In this document: positions 33,310-45,104 of the stretch, one piece after another
Layout of the letters: the number at the start of each line of letters is the position of its first letter
Position numbering within the stretch: position 1 is the first letter of the stretch
Assembly (NCBI GenBank): GCA_023213395.1
Contig: CM041465.1
Span: forward strand, 111,917,741-111,981,740
Length of the DNA: 64,000 nucleotides
Direction of reading: 5' to 3'
DNA from: Cycas panzhihuaensis
Taxonomy: Eukaryota > Cycadophyta
Translations under genes and position numbers: made by a program
Notes under the pieces: generated by a model
The model's database searches: none
The model's input: the letters and a program-made list of their open reading frames with translations, nothing else
What the model was told of the DNA's origin: nothing

Positions 33310-34347
33310 GCTTTGAATCTACTTTTTGACAATTTAGATAGTTTACAAAATAGACTTATGGTTACTAAGATATAATCAAAATAATGTAAGTACCTTTTTA
33401 TAATAAAATCCAAATGAGGATGGACTTAAGCCCATTATGAAACTAGCCCCCAATAACCTATAAACTACATGTGACCACATGTTACTGCAACTAAGGGGAT
33501 TAAGGACCTAAAATAATATCAAATATAATTTACCCCTTTTTAAAAATATAAAAATAATCAAATATAGTTAAATCACCTTTGGAGTCTACCCTTTAACCTA
33601 AAAAGAAGGTCATATGGTGATTAAATACAACTAAATGAGGGGCTAAATCTATAAGATCTCAACCCAAAGTTAAAAGAAACTTAATTTCAATGACTAAGGT
33701 AAAAGACCATTAAAAAATAATGAAAATTTTAAAAATCTTTTGAGTTGTTAGGCTTGTGTGGTTTGCACACAAAGATGGGTAGCTTATGGAGAGTTGCTAA
33801 GTTGAGAAATTAATTAAATCCTTTGAATTACATTTGAAAACTAAAGGGAGAGGGACATAGAGATCTGAGGAGGCCAAAGGATATATGCTTTTCAAGAAAT
33901 AAGCTTGTAATGAGAAGAATGGAGTTGTGGAAGGCCAGAGGGCTACGAGAAATAAACATAGTAGAACAAAGCTTAATGTAGCCTAAAATCTCATTAAGAT
34001 GACTCTAATAGGCAGAAAATAAGGGCGTAGGGCCACTAAAGAGTGAAATAGAGCTTCAATAAAGAGATATAAGTAGATCTAGGGTTGGAATGATGTAGAA
34101 GCAAGCCTTTTTCTTTGCTTTTTCTCAAAAAATTAGAACCAGATCATGAACGTCTATATATGAGCTTGGAATCTATTGCAAGAGATTGATATATGCTAGA
34201 AAGTGGTTGTACTTCACATAAACATTATAAAATACACTAGCTTTTAAGAGAAATGTGAAGAAATAAGAGCAAACGAGGTGTCATTATGAAGGAACAAGCC
34301 TCTATTTATCAATATTTTGTAGATATAACTCTAAATTAGACTATAAA
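33310..34347 (-). other. TE2 untranslated leader, outer part
   Basis: AT-rich, no ORF of note on either strand. It continues the leader of TE2 from the far side of TE6 up to the primer site at 34348. Confidence 0.6.
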
Positions 34348-34361
34348 TAGCTCTGATACCA
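34348..34361 (-). other. TE2 primer binding site
   Basis: Minus strand TGGTATCAGAGCTA, one base from the initiator-Met consensus, directly next to the LTR beginning TGCTAAAATAC on the plus strand. It fixes the 5' end of TE2. Confidence 0.88.
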
Positions 34362-34672
34362 TGCTAAAATACTTTAGGATCTAAGAAATCATGTACTCTG
34401 AATAATATATCAAGAAAAACTAATTAAATAATGTAGGAAATAAGTAGAAAACATGCAAGAACAATAGAATACCAGAGAACATAGGTGAATTTGTCACTAC
34501 GTGAGGCTTGATTTTGGCAGAGCTTCTACATAACCTTTAAAGTAATATATAAAACAATGATACATGGCTTAATTTATAGGTAACCCATCAATATTTTAAT
34601 GAATATAATTGGTCAACTAAGTACATACAGAACAAACCCAACTATATTATATAATATAATTAAATTATAACA
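34362..34672 (-). repeat. TE2 5' LTR (outer end inferred)
   Basis: Starts TGCTAAAATA next to the primer site. The outer end is placed at TATAACA (34672), giving 311 bp with TGTTA...TAGCA termini in element orientation; 34712 is an alternative. A TATA-like CCTATAAATTAAG lies on the minus strand near 34578. The second LTR of TE2 is outside the window. Confidence 0.6.
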
Positions 34673-35029
34673 AAGGGTCATCTAAATATTACAATATAAA
34701 CATAATGCTACATGAAATACAAGAAATGAGGATGTTATTATATAGTTTTAATGGAATCTATTATAGTTTAGGATCTTTAGTAGATGGATTTCTTAAAGTC
34801 GTATTTTATTTTCATTATGGAGGCTAACACTGCCATGCATAAAACTTGGGGGAGTAAATAGTTTATACTTATATTCAAAGTGAAGGATGCCCTTAGCTTA
34901 GAGTGACAAATCTATAGGTAATGGTAATCAAGGATATGGGAGAAGAGTTAGTTAGCTTTAACAATTTGGCTATATAGAATATGTTGAATAGATATAGATG
35001 TAAATTGTATTATTAGAAAGGTGATAATG

Positions 35030-35330
35030 TTGAGTAAGCTATACAAGTATCTTGAGTGAGGTTGGTAGATATGAATGAGTTGGTAAATCATGATTTGAGA
35101 ATTTAAGTAAACGTTAATCAATCCATTATAAAATTGGGGAACATTGGTGAGTGCTCCCATGATAGCCAAGTATTCAACTATGTTATAGGTTACCCATGAT
35201 ATAAAGAATCTAACACTAGTGAGGAGACCACCCATTTAGTTATATATAGCTTATACCATAGTAGAAACCTTTAGATTCCCTCAACTAATAAGATTATTAT
35301 AAATATTCAAATCCATATAGAAGAAGGATA
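35030..35330 (-). pseudogene. TE7 second (archaeal-type) RNase H
   Basis: The minus frame of 35235-34948 gives 'NIVEYLAIMGALTNVPQF' (family NNxxEYxAxxxGL, with the catalytic Glu) and 'INVYLNSQIMIYQLIHIYQ' (family VxxDSQLVxxQxxGxY, catalytic Asp changed to Asn). It lines up with TE11 'NNEVDHLAIIGSL' and 'IIIYFDS'. The segment with the first Asp is too eroded to read. Confidence 0.72.
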
Positions 35331-36685
35331 AAATTTTAGAAGCAAGTTGATAAATAAGGGAAGAATATAGGAATTAGCTATCAAGATGGTGACTTAGCAT
35401 AGATAGCTTAACTTCAACTATATAATTGTGATGAGGAAAAGCCCCCATGGTTTAGTTTCATCATTGTAACTACCCTTTCTAAGTCCAACATGTAAAACCT
35501 CTTGAGTGTCGAATAGGTTTCATTCATAATTGAGGCTATAGTGAGCACAAACAACTAGATTCAAGCTCCTAAAAGATGCATACAATTGGAGCCAAACTAT
35601 GTATTACATGTGGGGATGAATTTGACATGTGACTTACCCTAGATAGTAAGAGGGTATAAATGTATATATACATATATAAAAGTTTTATATTTTTTACTTT
35701 TTTTCTTTACTTTATCCTTTTCCTCCTTTTCATTTTTTAGTAGAGGGTATCGCTACATATGATGATTCAAATGAGTGTCACTATTGACATGGAATTATTA
35801 AACCCATTTTCTAGATGACACACTCATCTACCCTCATACCTAGTAAGGGATAGGTTGACTATGATCATCACATGATCTTCATTGAGGTGCAGTGGATGGG
35901 GATGATTGATGGATTCAGAGAGCATAGTTATAACTAACCAAATCATAGGGCACTAAGATTGAAAGAAGTATGGGTGATAAATAGGATAAGGTCATGCCGT
36001 TGAAAGATGAACCATGGGTATTTATAAGAAGTTTGATTAAAGTGTCTTTGATGGTGAAAGGGAAAGATTTTAATGACTATTTATTAAAGAGTAGGAGGGG
36101 CATAAGCAATGGGGCTTACTTTAGTATTGAGTATATAATGCACTAAGAAGGAGATAAGGAAACTGAAGTTGGTTATATGATTAATGTTTAGTCCACTTGA
36201 AAGCTTGAGGATAAATTGTAGGTTATTAAAGATGAGTAGGAGAATTACTAAGTAATTGACTTGCCATTTGGCTAAGAGGCTAAAGGAATATTTAGTCATC
36301 AAATAGGTATGAGGGGAATTGTTCACCAAATGAGAGAAATGAGAGATGAGAGAATAAGAGAGATGATAGTACTATGAAGATGTTTAACTTATTTACAAGT
36401 ATAAAAACTATTGAGGTAAGATGTTGTATAAAATAAAGAAGCAGACTACTTGGTCCCATAACTAAAAATAATCATGTTTTCTCAAGCTTGGGGACAAGAA
36501 GGTCTTGGAAGGCCTAAGATTATTAATAAAGTTATAAAAGGGGCTAAAATCAAACTTATTTTTATTGTTTTGTGATTTTTTCTTTTTTTGTATTTTTGGA
36601 AACTAATATATACATGTAATTTATACTTGGTTTTTGAATGATATCCCTCTAGGTGCAAGCCTTTAGTGGGAAAGTATCTAAGCTA

Positions 36686-36794
36686 CCATAGTTTAGGCTC
36701 TTTACTAGTTGAGCTTTTGGAGTCATAATATAGGCTCATTATGAAGTGGGGTTCTAGTTTAAAATAATGGTGGAGAAAGTCATAGTTTAGGCTT
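36686..36794 (-). repeat. Three copies of a conserved post-integrase motif in TE7
   Basis: On the minus strand GAGCCTAAACTATGG (36700-36686), GAGCCTATATTATGA (36737-36723) and AAGCCTAAACTATGA (36794-36780). Single related copies follow integrase in TE4 (15761) and TE11 (62686). Confidence 0.6.
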
Positions 36795-37636
36795 ATTATG
36801 GAGCAAAGGTAATCAAGACAAATAAGAACTCTATTATGACAAAAAAGTCTTGAACAAGGGATGAATCCTCAAACCCTACCATATAAATAAGTAATCAGTT
36901 ATCAAAGTATAAAGGAAAGAAGAATTAGGGTAAGTACCTAGGAATGGTATAAGGAGCCACATTGAGATGCAATTAACCCATGTCATTGCAATCTAAAATG
37001 AAACTAAGAGGTAACTTATTCAAGGGATCTTTGGATTGACTACTCTCTTAAGGAGTAGAATCTAATGAATTCCTTAGCTTATAACTTAGCTTTAATCTGG
37101 TAAAACATATTCTTCCCAACAACATTAGATTTCTTACCTCAAAGGGAAATAGAACCAATTTAGTAGGGATGAAACAACTAAGGCTATAAAGGATGTTAAT
37201 CCTTTGGAAGAATGGATGGACAACCCATTTTAAAGTGGTCTTAAACTTACAAGAATGTTGTGCAAGTTACTTATAAGTTAGACGTGGACTATATAGAATT
37301 AGATTATAATAATAATTGGGATGAATCGAAGGATTATCTTATGAATCCTTCATAAGGGTTGTGCCATCCTTAATAGGATCTATTACTAAAAGGATCTCCT
37401 CATAATGTAATTAAGGCCAATGTAGGGTACTAAGATTAGGGGATTAGAATCAAGATTATAAATCTTCAAGGGGAAGCTATCTAAATCCTAATGAAAGGAC
37501 TCCATAAAGGATCTCAAAATGGTAGGTAGGAAAAGGACTCTACACCTAATTAAAGGATATAGGAATTTGAGTTAGTTTATATGACCCTAACTTACCTTAG
37601 TGTCCATGTGGTGGAGGGTGAAAGGCACCAAAAGGA
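36795..37636 (-). other. Unassigned degenerate stretch of TE7
   Basis: AT-rich, no domain recognised on either strand; expected by position to be the decayed integrase. TE8 begins at 37637 after AAGGA. Confidence 0.4.
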
Positions 37637-40110
37637 TGAGGTCATAGAATAACTACACTTTAAGATGTGATATGAGACCTAGGGTGTAGAACCTCAACAA
37701 GTGTAAGTAAATCTAATGATGCTAATGTTGGGTGTCTGTATGCTTCTTGAGTGTGAAGGTAAGAGAATAGCTACTTCCTACCTAAGATACTAAATTAAGG
37801 AAAAATTAGGTAAGATTCATGTTGGTGAGGGTCTGTTCATAATAGTGTTTGAATAGATTCTTCCCTTCTTATTCCAAATCCTCTAGTATTTTTTTGTTAA
37901 ATCTAAGGTTCACAAAAGGGGTTGAAATCACAAAACATAATGCAAGCTAAGTGCACATTTCTTTTGCATAAATATAGTTGATCCTTAATGTTATCCCTTA
38001 TGGTATATTCCCTCGTAGATTCGAGACTCACAACAACATGATCCCATCTCACATCTTGGGTTTGTAACAAGGTAAGTAGATGCTCAGTTTAACTCCCCAT
38101 CTCTACGGTGCAATGCATGTGCAAATGGAAGAGAAGGAAAAATCCAACTATTTTCATCTTCTTCTTTTTCTATTTATTTCTTTTTTAGGGAAAGAGGGGT
38201 AAGTATGCAAGCCTTCTCTCTTTTCTTTTGTTCTCTTTATCTTTTTGGATAAAAGGGGGAAGAGAAGAAAATGGGAAAAAAGAGAAACAAGAATCCAAAC
38301 TACAATGTCTTATCATTTTTCTTTATATTTGTATGTTTTTTTTTTTCTTTAAAAATAAAGAAAGTAAATTAACTCTAAATGTTTTTCTTTCTCTTTTTCC
38401 TTTGAATATAAATAATAATTCAAATCACTAGAGCATACTTAGGGGGCTGATGATAATAGTAGTCTGAATTCTCTCTTTGACACATTAAGATTGCTCCTAA
38501 GAAGATCAAATAAGATACAATGGACTACTAAAGAAATCTAAGAATTTTTTGGCAACATTTCTACTTGTCAAATGGGTCCATGATGAAGTAAAGAGTGAAA
38601 CATAGGTAGACTTTTAAGAAAATAATTAAAAACAAATAGCAGTTTACCTCTTTAGAGCAATGGTTTATATTTAGAATCACTTCAGATTGCTTGAGCAATG
38701 GTGCTTGGGTTGCAAATCTTGTAAACTTCTTTCCTATTTCCTATATGCATGTTAGCAAAATATAAGAAAGGCAAATTTATAAGAGATCTAATGAATTGAT
38801 CATATATGTCTTGTAAAGAAAGAAAATATTCAAGTACCAAGAAGTAAATCCTACTATATAAGACAAAATAAAGTGGATTGGGTTGAGGTGCCTTAGAATG
38901 GTAACTGTCCCCTAATATATTAAGGGCCCCTAAGTGTTATTAGGAGCCTCCCCAATCTTGTAACTTTCAAAACAATAAACTAAACAATAAGTAAAGGGAG
39001 AAATAAGGAAACACTTATAAAATAGATGAAAGAAGATCATTAAACCAAACTAAGGCAAGATCACTAGTTACTCCTACTATTTACTCATACAAGCATGGCA
39101 TGAAAATGATATTAAATGAAAGAAGAAAGACTAACCTTAGGAACCAAAAATAGATTATCTATACCTTGCTTAAGAGAATTTATGGCTAATGGTACCATCT
39201 TTTCTCCCTAAGGATTCCCAAATTATTTGAGATGATTATGCTTCTAATCTTCAAGTGGGTGCTAGGAACATGCATTAAGTACCAAATTCTTATGGAAATT
39301 TTAGTACTATAATGATAAGGTCTTACTATCATAAAGGTCTCCTCCTATCCTTTGAAAAAATGAGGAGATTAAACAGAAAAAATAAGGGTGAGGGGTTGGT
39401 GTTTTTCTACCCAGAATATAGAGAAAACCCTCAACTCAAAACCATGAGTCTACTTATGGTTTAAGGAACTTGGCTTTGGGAAGCTCAAGATTTAGAAGAA
39501 TTTAGAGCCTCTTGGGCCTCCAAATCTGACAAAGAATGATCCAAGAGTAACATGACCTACCCAAGATTGACAATTAGGCATTTATGAGGTGGTTATCACC
39601 ATAAAACCTAAATCTAGGTTGGTGATAATCATACCGTGAATATATTTGTGGTACTGTAAAGTACTTTGAAATATTGTTCTTATAAATAAAATTCAAAGTG
39701 GTATACAACAAGCTAAGTTTTTCTTACTAATTTTATCATGAAATCAATCTAAACTTAGAAATGATAGACCTTAAGGTAAGACATAATCAATAACAAGTTG
39801 GAAAGTGATGAAAACTAGGCCTAATGGGTGAGAAAAGGATGAAAATTTAAGATGGAAATATAGTTGCAAGTAAGGGGAGACCCTATTTCCAACATAGGAA
39901 ACTCGATGGGTGTACTAAATGGCCATGGACTAATGTCCCACTCATCATCAGCATATAGGAGGCATGTGTTAATAATTAAATAAGTATCTATAACATACAT
40001 CAACCATATAAGACTAAATGTAAACTAATAAGTTGTAAAAGGCTGAGAGACATACTTGTACTTAATTATTTATTTACATGTTTAAGCCCATTCCTAAAAG
40101 CTAGAAAACA
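37637..40110 (-). repeat. TE8 3' LTR
   Basis: 2474 bp. In element direction it starts TGTTTTCTAGCTTTTAGG (compare TE4 TGTTTCCCGGCTTCCGGG), keeps GTATGTCTCT about 50 bases in, a middle block near 39660 like TE5 22100-22145, and ends near GTTATTCTATGACCTCA (TE4 end GTTATCCCATGTAGCGTCCA). It is far more AT-rich than TE4, consistent with long decay. Purine/pyrimidine-rich runs at 38160-38410 are inside it. The ORF 38228-38431 is low-complexity and not a gene. Confidence 0.75.
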
Positions 40111-40122
40111 CTACCCCCTTAG
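40111..40122 (-). other. TE8 polypurine tract
   Basis: Minus-strand CTAAGGGGGTAG immediately upstream of the 3' LTR start. This decides that the LTR is the 3' one. Confidence 0.65.
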
Positions 40123-40405
40123 TAGTAAAACCTCTTTAATCTAAAGTTAAAAGATGGTAAATTCTACTAACACAAATAATCTAAGATGTAATAATAATAA
40201 TAATTAAATATATATGTGTCACATGGGGTTATGGTTGCCATAGTTACACCTCACTAGAAGCAAATCAAAGGGGGTTTGCCCTTAATTTATCCTCTTAGAG
40301 AAACTACAATGGAGGTGTATAAGCTAGGGGGTATGATGGGTCAATGACCAGATCAGTCTTAATATGTTAAATAACCATGAATCCTAGGCATGTATAAGTG
40401 GAGGT

Positions 40406-40563
40406 TGTTGAGTAAACTAGCTCCCAATAACTAGAAACCACCACCAAGATCTAAACTATTTTGCAACTAATTACAGAAAGTGAAATCAAAATTTAACATA
40501 CAAGTTCTTAAACCAAAGATAATTCAATAGATAAATTAGAAATCTAAATTATCACATATACAT
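40406..40563 (-). repeat. TE9 3' LTR, terminal part
   Basis: The plus strand TGTTGAGTAAACTAG is the complement of the LTR end (TTTTCTCAACA in TE13). It includes CCAAGATCTAAACTATTTTG, complementary to LTR sequence near 48245 and 20124. Interrupted after TACAT (40559-40563). Confidence 0.85.
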
Positions 40564-41158
40564 TATTAGATAATATGACAACAGTGTTTTAGAGGTTAAA
40601 ATTTTGATAAATTGGCAGCACAGTTTCTCCCTCAAACTTCCTTAAGGAGATTTAAGGGGGGTGGGAGCTCCCCTTGGCTAGGGGGTTGCAAGGGGTTGGG
40701 GGGTGCCTTATAAAGAGAATTAGAGTCATCTATTGAAAATACCCTAAATTTGATGGTTAAGATTTGTGCCTTGTATGACTCTCTCATATAGCCCAATTTA
40801 GGGTGTTTTTTCATTATGTTGACGGTATTTGATGTATTGGATGTAGTGTGTTAAGTTAGGTGGTTGGTTATTATTGTTGTGATCATTCTACTATAGATTA
40901 TATACATTTATCCATTCTTAGATAATAAAGATCAGTACCTTTTCTATATAGATGTTTCCCTACTACACTTCTAGGGTTATACCACATTATATCAAGTGTA
41001 TATATGATGTTTTGGCTTTCTATTTTATTTATTATATTATCTTTAGTTTAAGAACTTGCATGTAAATTTCTTATTTTAATTCCTATAACTAGTTGCAAAA
41101 TAGTTTAGATCTTGGTAGTAGTTTATGGTTATTGTGACCTAGTTTTCTCAAAGTAAAC
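40564..41158 (+). mobile_element. TE10: solo LTR of the copia TE3/TE13 family
   Basis: 595 bp in forward orientation, starting TATTAGATAATATG with the G/C-rich block at 40628-40710, inserted in the oppositely oriented LTR of TE9. An exact TACAT stands on both sides (40559-40563 and 41159-41163). No internal sequence is present, so it is a solo LTR. Its right end reads CTCAAAGTAAAC instead of CTCAACA, perhaps a small local change. Confidence 0.82.
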
Positions 41159-41163
41159 TACAT

Positions 41164-41658
41164 ATAACATGGTAAAACATTAGCAGTATACTAGGGAAAC
41201 ATCTACATAGGAAATATATTGATTTTTATTATCTAACAATAGAGAAATATATATAATCTACAATAAAATGCTCATAACAACAATAACCAATTGCTTATAC
41301 TTAATATAGTACATCCAATACATCAAATACTATCAACATAATGAAAAAACACCCTAAATTAGGCTATATGAGAGAGTCATATAAGGCACAAATCTTGACT
41401 ATAAAATCTGGGGTATTTTGAATGAACGACCCTGACTCTCTTTATAATTTACTATGTTTTACAGTGCTAGCTTTTTGGGTTGGGGGCTACCACTTCTGAA
41501 CCTCCATTTGTGGCATAAGTTCTGAATCCCTTGACATCCTATGGATAATGGGGGCTCTTGCCCCTCTTAGATCCCCATACAAAAGTTTAGATGGAAAACT
41601 ACACTACCAACCTATCAAAATGTTTACCTCCAAAATATTCTTATCATATTATCTAATA
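41164..41658 (-). repeat. TE9 3' LTR, main part
   Basis: Continues the LTR after TE10 and ends CTAATA at 41658, the complement of the LTR start TATTAG. Both parts sum to 653 bp, as in TE3 and TE13. Purine-rich AAGTTGGAGAT on the minus strand (41669-41659) is the polypurine tract. Confidence 0.87.
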
Positions 41659-41669
41659 ATCTCCAACTT

Positions 41670-43260
41670 GACAATAATTTACCTAATACCTTTCCCAAAC
41701 TATTCATCACCTTTTCTGTAAACCAAGAGAAGTTAAGTACCATTTGAACTTCTCCAATGGTACTAGTTTTATGAACATGTTAATATAATTCTATTTTATA
41801 TTAACCTTTTGAAGTGCCACTCTACCTACTTCCATAACCTATCTAACAAAATAATATTTAAGAGAAATATGCTTTATCCTACTATGATAAGTTGGATTCT
41901 TTGCTAAGTAAATAACACTTTGATTATCACAAATACCTTTACCTTTTTCTATTTCCTTCTTAGATTAACCAATAAACCCTACACGTAGATTGCTTCCTTA
42001 CAAACATGTGTTGTAGTAATATATTATACTTTTATAGTCAATAATATAATTATACTTTTTAATTTTAACACCTAACTAACTACAACATTTGCAAGAGTAA
42101 ATACATAACCTGAAGTAGACCTTCTTTTATATAAATCTCTTAAAAGTCTGAATTAATATATCCATAAACTTGATTACCTATACCACTAAAGGTGATGCAA
42201 TAGTCACTTATGCCCCTCAAACACTGAAGCACCCATTTCACTATTGCCTAATGTTATTATCCTAGATTTACCATAAACCTACTAACTACATCAACTAGAT
42301 GTGAAATGTGAGGTCTTGTATATACCATGGCATACGTCAAACTTCCTACTGCACTAGAAGAAGGTATGTGAGATGTATAATCCTTTTCTTCTTTATTACT
42401 AGGACATACTCAAAGAAATCTTAGAATGGGAAGCCAATGAGATACTCTTTGGTTTTACATGTGCCATACCAAAGCTAGTTAGCATATTCCCCATATATTT
42501 CTGCTATGATAACCATAGCTTATTATTTTTCCTATCTCTATGTATTTCTATGCCTAAGATTTATTTTTCATCTCCTAGATCCTTCATATCAAAAGTCCTA
42601 GTTAATTGAGCCTTTAAATTATTGATTTATGTCATACTCTTACTTACAACTAACATGCCATCAACATACAATACTAAGATAATAAATAAGGCATTGTCTA
42701 AGAATTTAAAGTGAACACAATGATCATACTCAGTTCTGTTAAAATTTTAGCTCTCCATGAAGGTATTAAACTTTGTATACCATTGCTTGAGTGATTGCTT
42801 TAGGCCATACAATGATTTCCTAAGCCTACAAATAAGTCTTTTCCTACTATCCTATACACATCCTTCTAGTTGATCCATATAGATCTCCTCATCTAAATCT
42901 CTATGTAAAAAAGTTAGTTTTACATCCAACTTCTCTAACTCAAAATCAAGAGACATTACCGATGCTAATAGAATCTGAATTGAAATAAGTTTAATAACTG
43001 GTTAAAAGATCTCATGAAAATCAATACCTACTTTCTATGTAAAGCCTTTATCCACTAGTCCTATCTTATATTTATCAACATTTCTATCAACATCTATTTT
43101 CTTCTTGAAAACCCTCCTATAACTAATAGTCTTCCTACCATGTAGAAATTTTACCAAGTCCTATGAATTATTTTTCTTCAAAGCATTTATCTCTTCCTAT
43201 ATACATCTCTTCCACTTCTCACTATGGATATTATCAACTACTTCTTAATAGCATGTGGGC
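41670..43260 (-). pseudogene. TE9 RNase H and reverse transcriptase
   Basis: Complement of the TE13 region 50760-52260. Pieces visible on the minus strand include the RNase H 'YHFVR' end near 41845, the RT-connection region near 42300-42420, the VDGMLV-like active site near 42655, 'KSLYGLKQSL' near 42815 and 'KKKIDVDRNVDKYK' near 43085. Stops occur every few tens of codons. The plus-strand ORF 43224-43448 is the shadow of the INT-RT linker. Confidence 0.8.
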
Positions 43261-43449
43261 TTACCATCATTAGAAATCAAAGTAATAGAAATAGAAGGGA
43301 TGTACCTATTAAGTGGATGACTGACTCATATAGATCTTCTAATAGTTGGTGGAGAAATATCCACATACTCTGTAAATCTACTATAGATTCATCTTCAGAA
43401 AGCTCTTCATACTTTTTCATTTCTAAAGATGGTGAGTCTCAAGCTTGAC

Positions 43450-44660
43450 CTATTAATGTTCAACTTTCTTCTCCTACTTTACTTCAATTCTTACACTATC
43501 TAATTTTAGGAAAGGAGATTCATCAAATATAAGATCTCTGATAATAGTAATTTTATGGGTAGTAGGATCCCACAACCTATATCCCTTCACACCATCTTTA
43601 TTACCATAACCAACAAAGATACATCTCTTAGATTTTAGGTCTAACTTTAAATGTTGACTTTTATTAGTAAAGGTATAAGTATCACATCAAAAAATTCTCA
43701 AATTTGAATAGTCACATGGATGTATAATCCATACCTCTTTAGGAATCTTGTAGTCTATTGTAAGTGATGGTGATATATTTATAAAATAATAAGCTATATG
43801 AATAGCTTCTGCCCATAATCCGTACTCCATACCTACATTACTTAGCATGCTTCTTGGTCTTTCTAAGAGTGTCATATTCATGTGCTTAGTTATGCCATTC
43901 TGCTATGGAGTATAGCTAATGGTCATATGCCTTTCAATCCTAACTTCTCTATAATAGTTCTCAAACTCTAAAGATCTAAACTTACCTCCATTTTTAGTTT
44001 TTAAACATTTGATTGAGCTACTAGTGCTCTTCTCAACTATAGCCTTGAATTGTTTAAACATACTAAAACTTCAAATTTCCTTTTCAAAAAGTAAACCCAT
44101 AACTTTTTGGAGTAATCATCTATAAATATGATAAAGTATAATGATCCTCCATAAGATATTATAGTGGTTGGTCCTCACACATCTGAATGTACATAATCCA
44201 AATTACCTTTACTAATGTGACTCCCTACTTTAAACCTAACTCTATAATGCTTTCTAAAAATATAATGTTTACAAAAAGCCAAATTAGAAAGCTACAAGTT
44301 AGGAAGTAACTTATAGTTCATTAGCACCTTAAGTCCTCTCTCACTCACATGCCTAATTCTCTAATGTTATAACTAAGTTAGATCTTTTGTAGTTTTTGAT
44401 GTTGTAACTACATGGCTGACATCTATACTTCCCACCAAAATATAATGCTTCCCTTTCTTTAAGGCTATTATAATAACCAAGGTGCTCTTTAACACCTTCA
44501 AGACTCCTTCAGGACCTCTGTACTTATAAACACTAGAATCTAGTTCACCCATAGAAATCAAAATCCTTTTTAGATTAGGTACATATCTAACTTTTATTAA
44601 TGTTCTCATTAAACGATTGAATATTTTAATTCTAATGCTACCAATTCCAACTATCATATA
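43450..44660 (-). pseudogene. TE9 integrase and protease region
   Basis: Open stretch 43881-43687: 'MNMTLLERPRSMLSNVGME', then 'AIHIAYYFINISPSL' and 'DYKIPKEVW', the copia integrase end after the catalytic Glu. Open stretch 44657-44373: 'YVPNLKRILISMGELDSS', the segment between protease and GAG-pre-integrase, as in TE13 49310-49627. The catalytic core between them is readable but shifted. Confidence 0.83.
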
Positions 44661-45104
44661 GGAAACTTCATTTCTGAGAAGTATATCACCACCATTAAGA
44701 GGTTGGTATGATGAAAACTAACTCTTGTGTGGATACATGTGGTGTGAAGTACTCAAATCTAACAACCAATCATGAAAATAATGGGAAACATTATAAGCAA
44801 CCAAGACATCATCATTCATACCTTGATTTGACTCCACCTGATTAGCCTCCTTGGAAGGATCTCCCTTTTTCTGGAACTCTATCCTTTTGTAGCAATCCTT
44901 ATTGAGGTGATCTATCTTATTATGGTGCCAACATCTAAGCTTACCCTTCTTACCTTTTGACTTTAACCTCGATGTGTCTATGGAGCTTTATCCTCTCTCA
45001 ATTATTTTGTCCCTTATTATCAAAGCTTCTAGTATGGAAATTTTAGGACTGGACTTCCTCTTTATTTCACCAAAACTTAGCCTCATATTTATATTTATAG
45101 CTTT
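44661..45104 (-). pseudogene. TE9 protease start and gag C-terminus (truncated)
   Basis: The protease segment near 44760 is the counterpart of TE13 'LLDLGASHHM'. Upstream lies the zinc-knuckle region ('CWHHNKID', 44935-44912; one Cys lost) and the Lys/Ser-rich stretch. Similarity to TE13 and TE3 gag stops at about 45104. Confidence 0.72.

Larger units (their letters stand above)
34673..37636 (-). mobile_element. TE7: reverse Tat-type gypsy remnant
   Basis: Old, AT-rich sequence carrying a second RNase H at 35030-35330 and, on the integrase side, the GAGCCTAAACTATGG motif (36686 on). TE2 cuts it on the left and TE8 on the right, so neither LTR is visible. By comparison with TE11, integrase remains should lie at about 36800-37636, but I could not read a convincing motif there. 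Confidence 0.65.
37637..40405 (-). mobile_element. TE8: reverse Tat element, 3' LTR and short internal piece
   Basis: The LTR (37637-40110) is preceded in element direction by a purine-rich CTAAGGGGGTAG (40122-40111) and a short 3' untranslated piece (40111-40405) resembling TE4 16900-17181. The rest of TE8 should lie beyond TE9 and TE11, outside the window. It belongs to the LTR family of TE4 and TE5. Confidence 0.75.
40406..45104 (-). mobile_element. TE9: reverse copia of the TE3/TE13 family, 5' end missing
   Basis: In element order: gag remnant from 45104, protease, integrase, RT, RNase H, then a 3' LTR (41658-41164 and 40563-40406) split by solo LTR TE10. It follows TE13 domain by domain. 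It stops in gag near 45104, where TE11 starts; the missing gag start and 5' LTR are predicted on the far side of TE11. The 5 bp outside the LTR end are GAGGT (40401-40405). Confidence 0.85.

Noticed and set aside
34948-35235. Open minus-strand ORF that looks like a membrane protein because of many Ile/Leu/Tyr
   Set aside because: It contains the second RNase H motifs of TE7; hydrophobicity reflects AT-rich decay.
38228-38431. 67-codon ORF with Lys and Phe runs
   Set aside because: Purine/pyrimidine-rich low-complexity part of the TE8 LTR.
37637-40110. First read as the 5' LTR of TE7
   Set aside because: The polypurine tract lies on its right side (40111-40122, minus strand), so it is a 3' LTR of a separate element, TE8, whose internal part is to the right.
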